From Longispora sp047121295 (GTDB taxonomy: Bacteria > Actinomycetota > Actinomycetes > Mycobacteriales > Micromonosporaceae): DNA of 64,000 nucleotides. The stretch is taken from assembly GCF_047121295.1 (NCBI RefSeq), contig NZ_CP139447.1, forward strand, positions 4,774,001 through 4,838,000, in the 5' to 3' direction. The notes beneath the pieces were generated by a model. The model was not told where the DNA came from. It saw only the letters and a program-made list of their open reading frames with translations, and did no database searches. Below are positions 50,155 to 59,194 of the stretch, piece after piece (the stretch's first letter is position 1; every line of letters starts with the position of its first letter). The position numbers were made by a program, and so were the translations under genes.

Positions 50155-52974
50155 CTAAACGCGTTTGGCGACCGTCAGTCCGTCCTGCGGGTGATAGCGC
50201 AGGTCGAATCCGGCAATGTGCGCGCTGAGATCGTCGTCCATGTCGAGCACAAGTTCACCACCGAGCCAGCTGGACGGCCGCCAGGCGACAAGGTTGTTGC
50301 GGTGCTCAAGTTCGGTGATGACCCTGTCGATCGAGCCACCGTGAGTCATGGTCTGAGGTAAGGGAAGGGTGCAGCGAGCGACCGCTTTGGCCAACCGCCA
50401 GTCGGGCTCACAGTGGGTCGGTACCTCGCGTCCGGCGTCGCGTTGTAGCCAGTCCGGGGTGTACAGCTGACCGTCGCGGCGAATCAGGAGGATGACTTCG
50501 AGGCTTTCGGTCGAATCTGCGCGGACATGGCCACGACCCTTGGCGTCGTCGCTGCCTTTGTCCGCGTCCCCGATGCTGCCGTGCAGCCAGTTCAGCAGCG
50601 GCTCCCCCGCTGGGGCGACCTGCCCGATACGGAACACGTCAGCGGCCTGCCGCTGGCGGTCGTGTTTGTCGTCCGCAACTTCTCGTGCACGCTCGATGGC
50701 GGCGTTCCACGCCGGCGGACCGACGATGCCATCGCCATATGCGGCCTGCACGAGACGAGGGATGTCCGCTGGCAACCTGACAGGTTTCCCCTCCTCGACG
50801 TGAGGCCACAGGACGGCTGCGGACCGCAGCAGGGCCCACTGCCCGTAGACAGCGGTGGAACCGGGGACTGGGGCTGGTGGGGTCGTGGACCAGTCCGCGC
50901 CGGTAATCACGCAGCGCGGTCTCGTGAGTCGGGCCGGACGTACGCGCTGGTGACGGTGTAGGCGACCCATGCGCTGCAACACCAGGTCCACCGGTGCCAG
51001 ATCCGTGACCAGCAGGTCGAAGTCCACGTCGAGGGACTGCTCTGCCACCTGGCTGGCCACCACGACATGACACGAAGGGCGCTCACCCTTCGGGCCGAAC
51101 GTGTCTCGCAGCCAGCGGTCCTTGGCGGCACGATCCAGGGCCATGAACCGTGAGTGCGCCACAGTCACCGGCACCTCCGGCCCCAACAGACGGCGCAGCT
51201 CTGTCGCGGTCTCCTGAACCCGAGCCACGGTGTTGCGCACCACCAGCACGCATCCACCGTCGACCAGCTCGGCCCGCAGCAGATTCGCGAGCTCCTCCAC
51301 ACCATCCGGCATGGTCGTCACCGACGCCGTCACGTCCCGGCCCGACGTCGCCGATGTGCGCACCGTTGGCACCCGGTCGATCCCGGACGAGATGATCACC
51401 GGGTATCCGATATCCCCGTCAAGGCCCACGTAAGGGTCCACTGGCGTCCGGCGCGCTCGACCCAGCCGGCCGGTGTCGTGGGCGGCCAGCATCTCTTTGC
51501 GGCGACGGGCCGGCAATGTCGCCGACAGCACGACCACCGGAACCCCGTAGGCGCCCAGCCATTCCAGTGCCCGATCGAGGTACTGGCTCATGTGCACGTC
51601 GTAGGCGTGCGCCTCATCGATCACCACCACCTTGCCCGCCAGGCCCAGGTGCCGCAGGACGACGCACCGCGACTTGAGTGTCAGGAACAGCAGCTGGTCG
51701 ATCGTGCCGATCACGAAGCTGGAAAGCAGCACCTTCTTGCGCGACGCCAACCACCGGTGCACCGCCAGTTCGACGCCCGGCCCCTCGTCCATGCCGATCG
51801 CGCTGGTGCGCCCCCGGTACAACAAGCTCTCGTAATCCGGATTGAACGTCGCCTTGCCATGGGCGAGAACAACATCGCGAGCACCAGGCTCCTCATCGGC
51901 ATCCGGAAGACGGTCCAGCCAGTCCAGTCCGCGAACCAGCATCGCATCGCTCGTCGCGCGCGTCGGCAAGGCCATGAAACAGCCGCCCGCACCGAACCTG
52001 GCAGCCAGGATCTCGACCGCAGCCAGCGCAGCCTCGGTCTTCCCATCCCCCATCGGGGCCTCGACGATCATGATGCCGCCCTCCGGTAGCTGGCGTGCCG
52101 TCTCCATGGCGGCCCGCTGCACCGGGTAGGCCACCGTCCCCGAAGGAAGGCCAAAACGTTTAGCGACCAGGTCCTCGTCGTGGACCGCCTCGGGCACAGC
52201 ACGCCACGGAGAAGGAAGATCCAACTCGCCCCACGCCCAGTCCAGCCGGTTCGGATCCGTAGAACAGTCCACCGGGAAGAACTCCTCGTTACTGGCGATC
52301 CAGTCCGACACCACCACCGCACCGGTCAACAACACCTGCGCCTGCTGCCCCAGCGCGACGTTGCCCCAGTCCCGGAGCCGGTCACCGACGCCAGCCACGT
52401 CAGTCATCCAGGCAAGCAACTCCTCCTGGACGTTCCGCCACTCCTCGTCACCTGTCAGGAACCGCCGTTCCCGGACCGCCACCAGATCACGATCCCGCGG
52501 CGGTATGCCGTGGTGCCCTCCGACGACCACGGTGAACGGCAATGAGTCAGCCCACGACCACCCGAAATCACGCACCAACCACTCGCCCAGAATCGCCTGT
52601 CCGGCCGTCGCATGAGGCGCGAGCCGACGATCAGCCTCCACCCTGCTGTCGAAAGACAGACCACACAGACGCATCCGATCAGCCAGCGGCTGCACTTGGA
52701 ACGCGAACGCCGGGGTCGCTTTGCCGATATCGTGCACGCCAGCCAGCCACGACAACAACAGCCGCCCGTCGGAATCGCCACCAGGAAGACCAGCGGAGAT
52801 AGCCCGCTTCACAGGTGCCGGAAGCCACTCATCCCACAACCGGCCCGCGACCGCCCACGAGTCCGCGAGATGCCGCCATAAGGGGAGCCAACTATCTTCC
52901 AAGCCTCTTGACTTGCCCCACACTGACTGCGCTGCTGGACTCAACTCGGCACCCACCCTGTACTCCACCCTCAC
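50155..52974 (-). CDS. cas3: Cas3 helicase-nuclease, type I-E, 939 aa
   Basis: The N-terminal HD nuclease has LPLWRHLADSW, LAGVHDIGKATPAF (HD at 81-82) and VVVGGHHGIPPRDRD. The SF2 helicase follows: Walker A IVEAPMGDGKTEAALAA, motif II KVVVIDEAHAYDVHMSQYLD, SATLP, and motif VI VLQRMGRLHRHQRVRP. A C-terminal domain completes it. It degrades DNA after Cascade binding. The GTG start is tentative; another GTG lies two codons later. It sits between cas8e and array 2, in the same direction as the cas operon but with its own upstream region. Confidence 0.95.
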   Translation of the reverse strand: MRVEYRVGAELSPAAQSVWGKSRGLEDSWLPLWRHLADSWAVAGRLWDEWLPAPVKRAISAGLPGGDSDGRLLLSWLAGVHDIGKATPAFAFQVQPLADRMRLCGLSFDSRVEADRRLAPHATAGQAILGEWLVRDFGWSWADSLPFTVVVGGHHGIPPRDRDLVAVRERRFLTGDEEWRNVQEELLAWMTDVAGVGDRLRDWGNVALGQQAQVLLTGAVVVSDWIASNEEFFPVDCSTDPNRLDWAWGELDLPSPWRAVPEAVHDEDLVAKRFGLPSGTVAYPVQRAAMETARQLPEGGIMIVEAPMGDGKTEAALAAVEILAARFGAGGCFMALPTRATSDAMLVRGLDWLDRLPDADEEPGARDVVLAHGKATFNPDYESLLYRGRTSAIGMDEGPGVELAVHRWLASRKKVLLSSFVIGTIDQLLFLTLKSRCVVLRHLGLAGKVVVIDEAHAYDVHMSQYLDRALEWLGAYGVPVVVLSATLPARRRKEMLAAHDTGRLGRARRTPVDPYVGLDGDIGYPVIISSGIDRVPTVRTSATSGRDVTASVTTMPDGVEELANLLRAELVDGGCVLVVRNTVARVQETATELRRLLGPEVPVTVAHSRFMALDRAAKDRWLRDTFGPKGERPSCHVVVASQVAEQSLDVDFDLLVTDLAPVDLVLQRMGRLHRHQRVRPARLTRPRCVITGADWSTTPPAPVPGSTAVYGQWALLRSAAVLWPHVEEGKPVRLPADIPRLVQAAYGDGIVGPPAWNAAIERAREVADDKHDRQRQAADVFRIGQVAPAGEPLLNWLHGSIGDADKGSDDAKGRGHVRADSTESLEVILLIRRDGQLYTPDWLQRDAGREVPTHCEPDWRLAKAVARCTLPLPQTMTHGGSIDRVITELEHRNNLVAWRPSSWLGGELVLDMDDDLSAHIAGFDLRYHPQDGLTVAKRV

Positions 52975-53079
52975 ATCTGAACACCCCCGCACGAAGCCCG
53001 TTCCTCCATCCACGGTCCGGAAACCGACACACGGGGATGCCACAAGTACGGCCAGGCAGAACGTGTGACAATCGAGCAT

Positions 53080-53173
53080 GCCGATCGACTACCAGGTCGC
53101 CGCCCACAGACAGCCAAGCCACAAAGTGAATGAAAAATCGGCCGACCGGCCGTAAACCAGCAGGTCAAGAAGT
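53080..53173 (+). promoter_or_regulatory. Leader of CRISPR array 2
   Basis: CAAAGTGAATGAAAAA (53122-53137) is identical to the box in array 1 and is again 36 bases before the first repeat, with GGTCAAGAAG directly next to it. The first repeats are perfect and the right-hand ones are degenerate, which fixes the leader on this side. Confidence 0.75.
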
Positions 53174-55888
53174 GTGCTCCCCGCGCCAGCGGGGGTGGTC
53201 CCTCGGGATGGACGGTGCGGGTTACGGGGCGACGGTGCTCCCCGCGCCAGCGGGGGTGGTCCCGTCTCGGACTTGCCGGCCAGCTCGCCGACGCTGTGCT
53301 CCCCGCGCCAGCGGGGGTGGTCCCGTCTGCGGCGCGGTCGTAGTGGAGCTGGGCGAGTGCTCCCCGCGCCAGCGGGGGTGGTCCCACGGGGATGACGGAC
53401 TTGCGGCCGGTCGTCGAGTGCTCCCCGCGCCAGCGGGGGTGGTCCCGGCAAGCCCAACCGCAACCCGGCCCCGCGCCGGTGCTCCCCGCGCCAGCGGGGG
53501 TGGTCCCTGCACGAGGTCAGTTGGGAGCTTCAGCAGGCCGTGCTCCCCGCGCCAGCGGGGGTGGTCCCGTTGGTCCTCAAGCCCCGACTCAGTTCTGGTT
53601 GTGCTCCCCGCGCCAGCGGGGGTGGTCCCCCCCACGGTGGTGGCCTCGTAGGCGGGGAAGACGTGCTCCCCGCGCCAGCGGGGGTGGTCCCGGGGCGGTG
53701 TTCACCGGGCCCAGCGTGACCGGGTGCTCCCCGCGCCAGCGGGGGTGGTCCCGCGGTCAGCGCGTCCGGGCTGACCGGCGCGTCGTGCTCCCCGCGCCAG
53801 CGGGGGTGGTCCCTGGTCGGTGTGGCTGTGGTACGCGCAGCTCCTGTGCTCCCCGGCGCCAGCGGGGGTGGTCCCGGGAGCTGGCCGGTGACGCTGGGGC
53901 CGGTGAAGTGCTCCCCGCGCCAGCGGGGTGGTCCCGGGTCGGCTGGTCATGGATCAGGTTGATGTCTGTGCTCCCCGCGCCAGCGGGGGTGGTCCCCTGC
54001 TGTGGGGCCTGATCAGCCGCGCGGCCATGTGCTCCCCGCGCCAGCGGGGGTGGTCCCTGCTTGCGGGCTTTCAGGCCGCCGCCGCGGGTGTGCTCCCCGC
54101 GCCAGCGGGGGTGGTCCCCCGCGCCACGCCAGGCACGTCACGAGCCCCGAGTGCTCCCCGCGCCAGCGGGGGTGGTCCCAGCGCCAGCCTGTCGGGTTCC
54201 CGTGCGTGTTGGTGCTCCCCGCGCCAGCGGGGGTGGTCCCCGGGCGTCGTCGCCGGCGGCCACGGTGCCGGCGTGCTCCCCGCGCCAGCGGGGGTGGTCC
54301 CTCGCCGTTCTCGCCGGTGAGTTTGTCGATGATGTGCTCCCCGCGCCAGCCGGGGTGGTCCGCTGCGGACGTCGGAGTGCTCGGTGGTCCGGCTGTGCTC
54401 CCCGCGCCAGCGGGGGTGGTCCCTCCTCCGCCGACCACTCCGGCGGCACCCACCGGTGCTCCCCGCGCCAGCGGGGGTGGTCCCGGCCTGCTCAACAAGC
54501 CCAAGGTCCGGGCGGAGTGCTCCCCGCGCCAGCGGGGGTGGTCCCACTCACCGGGCGTTTACATGGCACATTCTCGGGTGCTCCCCGCGCCAGCGGGGGT
54601 GGTCCCTCTTTGCGGCCCGTGACCTCGAGGATCGGGACGTGCTCCCCGCGCCAGCGGGGGTGGTCCCTGGGTGGCCAGCCCCGTGGCCCGCTGCTCGGCG
54701 TGCTCCCCGCGCCAGCGGGGGTGGTCCCAGCAAGAACGGCCCCCACCTCCGAAGAGGTGGGTGCTGCCCGCGCCAGCGGGGGTGGTCCCCGCATCGAGCA
54801 GGCGTGGGGTGACGTTCTCACGTGCTCCCCGCGCCAGCGGGGGTGCTCCCGTCTTCTTCGCGTTGACGTCGCGAGCCAGGATGTGCTCCCCGCGCCAGCG
54901 GGGGTGGTCCCTGTTGGAGGTCTCCCGACCGGTCGTAGTCGACGTGCTCCCCGCGCCAGCGGGGGTGATCCCACGGCTGGCGCGGTCACTTCTGAGGCGG
55001 ACGTGTGCTCCCCACGCGAGCGGGGGTGGTCCCGTGATGTTGTCGATCACGTTGTACGGGCCGTCGTGCTCCCCGCGCCAGCGGGGGTGGTCCCTGTTGG
55101 AGGTCTCCCGACCGGTCGTAGTCGACGTGCTCCCCGCGCCAGCGGGGGTGATCCCACGGCTGGCGCGGTCACTTCTGAGGCGGACGTGTGCTCCCCACGC
55201 GAGCGGGGGTGGTCCCGTGATGTTGTCGATCACGTTGTACGGGCCGTCGTGCTCCCCGCGCCAGCGGGGGTGGTCCCATGCCGGCGACCTCCACCACACG
55301 GGTCGTGGCGTGCTCCCCGCGCCAGCGGGGAGTGGTCCCGTGACCAGTCCGACCGGTCCGGCGGACACCAGGTGCTCCCCGCGCCAGCCGGGGGTGGTCC
55401 CCGGTTCCACGCCTCCTGGCGTGACCAGGGCGAGTGCTCCCCGCACCAGCGGGGATGGTCCCGCCGAGGCCCGGATCCAGTACCGCTCCACCGCGTGCTC
55501 CCCGCGCCAGTGGGGGTGGTCCCAGCGGGGCGGAGAGCGACCAGGTGCGCGTGCTGTGCTCCCCGCTGCAGCAGGGGGTGGTCCCACGCCGATGCCGGAT
55601 GCGGCCCGGACGCCGCGTGCTCCCCGCGCCAACGGGGGTGGTCCTACGTGCGCCGCGTTGAAGGCGTACCCGCGGACGTGCTCCCCGCGCCAGCGGGGGT
55701 GGTCCCGGCATGTTCGCCTACGCCGTGTGGGACGGCCGGTGCTCCCCGCGCCAGCGGGGGTGGTCCCCACAGCGTCTGGCCGGATTCGGTGGCGTCGATG
55801 TGCTCTACGCACCAGCGGAGGGGGTCCCGAACCCCAGCTTGACCGTTGAGAGGAGAGCAGTGCTCCCCACGCCAGCGGGGTCGCCGTC
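53174..55888 (+). CRISPR. Type I-E CRISPR array 2: 45 repeats, 44 spacers
   Basis: Repeats of 29 bases recur at about 61-base intervals from 53174 to 55860, with 32-33-base spacers. The hairpin is CCCCGC-GCCA-GCGGGG, differing from array 1 only in the loop. Variants include an extra G at 53846, a missing G at 53908, changed repeats from 54761 on and strongly decayed last copies at 55800 and 55860. Transcription is rightward. By my reading, repeat starts total 45. Confidence 0.97.
54883..55248 (+). repeat. Exact 183-bp tandem duplication inside array 2
   Basis: Positions 54883-55065 and 55066-55248 are identical: three repeat-spacer units including two variant repeats (one with GTGATCCC, one with CCCCAC-GCGA). 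The shared variants show a duplication by recombination rather than independent acquisition. Confidence 0.9.
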
Positions 55889-56226
55889 AGACCTGGACGG
55901 CGCGTTCGCCCCGCCGCGTGCTCCAAGATCCGGACGGCGTCGGCCCGCCTGCCATGCCAGCCGGGCGCGGGCGGGCATGTTCATCGATCCATCTGCTCGA
56001 CATCTGCGCATCCGGTACCCGAAACCCGAGACTGTCGGTCGCAACGCCAAGGCCCCCGCCAAGATTGAATACCTTGGCTTCGATCCGCATTACCGAGGTG
56101 AAGTCGACCACGCGCGCGCAAATACCCACCGAAGCAACTCCCGCCGCCAGCTCACTCCCAGAACGTCAACCTCGGAAATGCCGAACAAGCCAGCCTCTTC
56201 TAACTCGAGATGTCATACGCGCCGGG
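55889..56226. other. Distal flank of array 2, no gene recognised
   Basis: About 340 bases of mixed composition follow the last decayed repeat. A GTGCTCC at 55918 may be one more eroded repeat start. No protein-like frame, terminator or repeat is recognised. Confidence 0.4.
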
Positions 56227-56601
56227 CTACGCCCAAGCTGCGGTGTTCCACTGCCCGGTGGCCCACATTTGCATTTCCACCGTTCTTCCGCAGGCGGGCA
56301 TGAACGCTTTCCATCGGCCGTATGCCAGATAGTGACTGCCGCCCTCTAGCCGGCGGTAGAGGTCACGGTTGGCGGTACGCATCATGATCGAGACCTGGAG
56401 TCGTCGGCCCTCAATGATCGAGGTGTGCGACGTTTGCTGGCCCGCGTAGAAAGTGGCACCGCCTTCACCAGGTCCGCGCCGGCTGTCCGTTCCTTGCGCG
56501 GCGAGGGGCGCGGCCCAGTCGGACCCATAGTCCAGCCGGATCTCCGCGTACATCTGCACGGCCCGGAAGCGTAGCTTCAGTGGGTAGACGGTCTGCGCCA
56601 T
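56227..56601 (-). CDS. Hypothetical protein, 124 aa
   Basis: The ATG is preceded by GGGATCGAGCC. The protein starts AQTVYPLKLRFRAVQMYAEI and contains two Met/aromatic-rich stretches (LQVSIMMRTANRDLYRRLEG, VEMQMWATGQWNTAAWA). No signal peptide or membrane segment is seen. I do not recognise a family. It lies 43 bases downstream of a lipoprotein gene on the same strand and is probably co-transcribed with it. Confidence 0.6.
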   Translation of the reverse strand: MAQTVYPLKLRFRAVQMYAEIRLDYGSDWAAPLAAQGTDSRRGPGEGGATFYAGQQTSHTSIIEGRRLQVSIMMRTANRDLYRRLEGGSHYLAYGRWKAFMPACGRTVEMQMWATGQWNTAAWA

Positions 56602-56643
56602 GGCTCGATCCCTTCGACTGGGCGGGTGTCGGGAGAGGGCCAA

Positions 56644-57045
56644 TCATGTGATCGTGATCCACATTCCGCATACCTCGCCGCCGGGCGGGCAAGCCCCGAT
56701 CTCTACCGTCAGCGTGTAGGAATCCTTGGTGTAGCAGTTGTCCGCAGGGCAGTCCAGCACGCTCCACCCATGTTCGAGCAAGGTCGTGTGGACGATGGCC
56801 CGTGCGGCGTGGTCGGTGTGGCGCGGGTAGTACTGCTCGACCGCGTGCTGCTGGCCGGGGCCTTCGGGCATGGTCTGGGCCTGCGGCGGTCCCCAGTCTG
56901 CGGGCAGGCGCAGCCTGTGCAGCTCATTCACCGCGTGGTCCTGCCAGGCGGCTGCTTGGCTGTCCGGTGTGCGGCAGCCGGTCGGGATGAGCGCGAGTCC
57001 GGCGAGCGCGGCGATGGCGATGATCGTGATGGTCCTGGGGTGCAC
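56644..57045 (-). CDS. Putative lipoprotein, 133 aa
   Basis: A signal peptide with lipobox is clear: TITIIAIAALAGLALIPTGC, so the mature protein would be anchored at Cys24. The mature domain (VNELHRLRLPADWGPPQAQ, LLEHGWSVLDCPADNCYTKD, GACPPGGEVCGMWITIT) is homologous to the extracellular part of the membrane protein at 60.8-61.4 kb, with the same spacing of four cysteines. Function unknown; both may be envelope proteins of one system. Confidence 0.7.
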   Translation of the reverse strand: MHPRTITIIAIAALAGLALIPTGCRTPDSQAAAWQDHAVNELHRLRLPADWGPPQAQTMPEGPGQQHAVEQYYPRHTDHAARAIVHTTLLEHGWSVLDCPADNCYTKDSYTLTVEIGACPPGGEVCGMWITIT

Positions 57046-57085
57046 GACTCCTCCTGCGGGTCTGCGGTTGACACGTTCAGATCGG

Positions 57086-58351
57086 TCACGCGGCGGGTGC
57101 GAATGCCCGGAGGTACGTGCCGGTGTTGGTGGCGATGGTGATGTCGCGGACGAAGTTGTCGATCATGTCGCGGGTGACGCCCGGCATGGTGATGGCGTGG
57201 CTCCAGTCGCCGTGCACGGCGAGGGACCATTTGCGCACCACCGGCTGGGGCGGCTTGCGCAGCACCACGGTCATGGACCAGGGGTTGCGCCAGGCGGTGT
57301 GCCCGTGGGCGGTGAGCTGTTGCAGCAGGTAGTCGGCGTTGGCGCGGGCGTTTTCGGCGCGTAGGTGCATTCCGTCGCGTCCGTAGCGGCGGGTGACCCA
57401 CCACAGCGCCATGGAGGTGTGCCCGGAACGCGATCCGAGCAGGGTGGTGTCGCTCGTCTGGGTGTAGGCGACCGGGCGCACGAGGGGCTCGACGAGGCTG
57501 CGGCGGGCGATGAGAACGCCACACGGCATGGGCAGGCCGAGGAACTTGTGCCCGCTGATCGAGATCGAGTCGGTCAGGCCACGCCCCATGTCCAGGCACA
57601 CGGGCCGTTCCTCGTCGCCGAGGAGCGCCATCGGCACGCCGGACAGGGCGGCGTCGACGTGCACGTACCGGTCGGTGACGCCGGCGGCGGTGAGCGCGGC
57701 GTGGATGCGCTCGATATCGTCGACTGCCTCGGTCATGGTGGTGCCGCAGGTGGCCAGCACGATCGCCGGGGCGTGGGCTGTGCGGCGGGCCAGGTCGTGC
57801 AGCCGGCCGTAGTGCATCTGCCCGGTCTGGTCGGCATCGACGACGACGGACTGGATGCGTAGGGCGCGCACGATCTTCGGCACCGAGTAGTGCGCCGCCG
57901 TCGAGTAGTACAGCACCCCGTTCGGGTACAGCTCGCGGGCCATGCGCAGCGCCTGCATCGTTCCCTCGGTGCCGCCGGTGGTTACATATCCCCACTGATC
58001 CATTGGGTTCGCGCGGAAAAGAGTCGCGAACCAGTTGACGACCTCACGCTCCCACCGCATCGTGTGATGCGGCCACACCGGATCCGTGCTTGGGTCGCCG
58101 AGGTTGTTCAGCGCGACCTGGAACAGGGGCGCGAGCGGGGTGAAGTCGATGTCGGTGGCGCACGGGAACCCCAGGTGCGTTTCCATGCCGCGCGCGATGT
58201 GCTCGCGGGTGTAGTCCAGGTCCGTGGCCTCCGGGTCGACCATCGTCAACGGCCGGGGTGGCCGCCGCCGGCCGGCGGCGCGGGGCGCGCTGTCGAGGAG
58301 GAGGGCGGTGCGGGCGGACACCTGCAGTGCGGGGATCGTGCTCATCGTCAT
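57086..58351 (-). CDS. PLP-dependent histidine decarboxylase-like enzyme, 421 aa
   Basis: Group II decarboxylase fold. The PLP lysine is K269 in SISISGHKFLGLPMPCGVLI; H154 (YYSTAAHYSVPKI) stacks on PLP, and D233 (YVHVDAALSGVPM) contacts its nitrogen. The sequence PLFQVALNNLGDPSTDPVW and WGYVTTGGTEGTMQALRMA are specific to the histidine decarboxylase branch, so histamine formation from histidine is the best guess; other amino acids are possible. The first 45 residues are a variable extension. ATG with GGAAGGA was chosen; a second ATG lies two codons on. Confidence 0.85.
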   Translation of the reverse strand: MTMSTIPALQVSARTALLLDSAPRAAGRRRPPRPLTMVDPEATDLDYTREHIARGMETHLGFPCATDIDFTPLAPLFQVALNNLGDPSTDPVWPHHTMRWEREVVNWFATLFRANPMDQWGYVTTGGTEGTMQALRMARELYPNGVLYYSTAAHYSVPKIVRALRIQSVVVDADQTGQMHYGRLHDLARRTAHAPAIVLATCGTTMTEAVDDIERIHAALTAAGVTDRYVHVDAALSGVPMALLGDEERPVCLDMGRGLTDSISISGHKFLGLPMPCGVLIARRSLVEPLVRPVAYTQTSDTTLLGSRSGHTSMALWWVTRRYGRDGMHLRAENARANADYLLQQLTAHGHTAWRNPWSMTVVLRKPPQPVVRKWSLAVHGDWSHAITMPGVTRDMIDNFVRDITIATNTGTYLRAFAPAA

Positions 58352-58398
58352 AGGTCCTTCCAGGGCGTGGGGTGCGGTGCTTCGCGGGCTACCGGTGG

Positions 58399-58677
58399 TT
58401 ACCGGCGGCGGCCCAGGTGGGGGTGCCGGTGGCGGGCTGCGGCGGTGGGGTGGTGGCCGGCGGGACCGCGTAGACCCGCCGGCCACCGTGAACGCCACTC
58501 GCGCCGCGCGGCCCACGCGGGCCCGCCGGGTCGGGGTACACGGCGGGCACCGCTGGGGCCGGGCGCTGGCGCAGTCGTGGCCCGCTGGCCGAGGTTCGCC
58601 TCGAGGGGCGCCTTGCGCCGGAAGGCAACTACCGGCTGCGGCGAGGGGACCGGCGACTGCGTGAGGGTGTCGTTCAT
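58399..58677 (-). CDS. Small Pro/Arg-rich ORF upstream of the decarboxylase
   Basis: The ORF begins NDTLTQSPVPSPQPVVAFRR with good third-position GC, but its second half is very Arg/His-rich while a neighbouring frame reads more protein-like (GGRRVYAVPPATTPPPQPAT, then GTPTWAAAGNHR). A frameshift or a short leader peptide is likely. A small substrate or precursor peptide for the adjacent decarboxylase operon is conceivable but unsupported. Confidence 0.35.
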   Translation of the reverse strand: MNDTLTQSPVPSPQPVVAFRRKAPLEANLGQRATTAPAPGPSGARRVPRPGGPAWAARREWRSRWPAGLRGPAGHHPTAAARHRHPHLGRRR

Positions 58678-58714
58678 CGATTCATGGTGCGCGCCGAAAC
58701 AGGCTCTGACCAGC

Positions 58715-58770
58715 AAGTCTGACTACGTCTACTCGCAGTTTGAACACTGCCAGTAGACGTACTCCCGCTT
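58715..58770. promoter_or_regulatory. Large palindromic operator between divergent genes
   Basis: The arms AAG-N3-GA-N-TACGTCTACT-N-GCAGT are repeated in inverse orientation on the other side. The core arms TACGTCTACT (58724-58733) and AGTAGACGTA (58752-58761) are perfect. The element lies between the minus-strand decarboxylase group and the HxlR gene. Half of it, including ACTACGTC and TTTGAACACTGC, recurs near 63.2 kb. Confidence 0.65.
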
Positions 58771-58833
58771 TCTAGACGGGCTCGTCAGGGTGTGTTGTGC
58801 TGGTCCTCTTTCCACCCAGCGGGGAGGCCCCAG

Positions 58834-59157
58834 ATGACAGAGTTTCGCGAGTTCGACGATGTGTTCGCCCTGTGCGGGCGGCGCTGCACCTTGGAGGTCC
58901 TCACGGCCCTCGAGGCTGGGGACGCCCGCTACACCGACCTGCTGCACGGCATAACGCCCCAGCAGCACTCCCGTACCTTCGGCGACGCGCTGCGGGTGCT
59001 GATCAACGACGGATACATCCGCCACCGGGTCGACAAGCACGGCACCTACTACACGCTCACAGACCTGGGCTCAACGTTCATGACCATCCTGCGGCAGCAC
59101 CTGCTGCACCTGCAGCAGTGGCGATACCTCCGCGACGACGGGTACCTGGCGGCATGA
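58834..59157 (+). CDS. HxlR/winged-helix transcriptional regulator, 107 aa
   Basis: The wHTH of the HxlR type is seen as RRCTLEVLTALEAGDARYTD, LLHGITPQQHSRTFGDALRV and LINDGYIRHRVDKHGTYYTL. It lacks the usual N-terminal Cys. The start has GGGGAGG eight bases upstream. It is divergent from the decarboxylase group, with a 56-bp palindrome between them, so autoregulation and control of that group are likely. Confidence 0.8.
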   Translation: MTEFREFDDVFALCGRRCTLEVLTALEAGDARYTDLLHGITPQQHSRTFGDALRVLINDGYIRHRVDKHGTYYTLTDLGSTFMTILRQHLLHLQQWRYLRDDGYLAA

Positions 59158-59194
59158 ACACAAACGCCACGCGCCGGCGGAGAAAGGCCTGGCC

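Noticed and set aside
54061..55926. Very long reading frames on both strands across CRISPR array 2 (up to 593 codons), with periodic Cys-Ser-Pro-Arg-Gln-Arg-Gly-Trp-Ser or Pro-Pro-Pro-Leu-Ala-Arg-Gly-Ala motifs
   Set aside because: They are translations of the 29-base repeat with a 61-base period that happens to avoid stops; no starts or ribosome binding sites.
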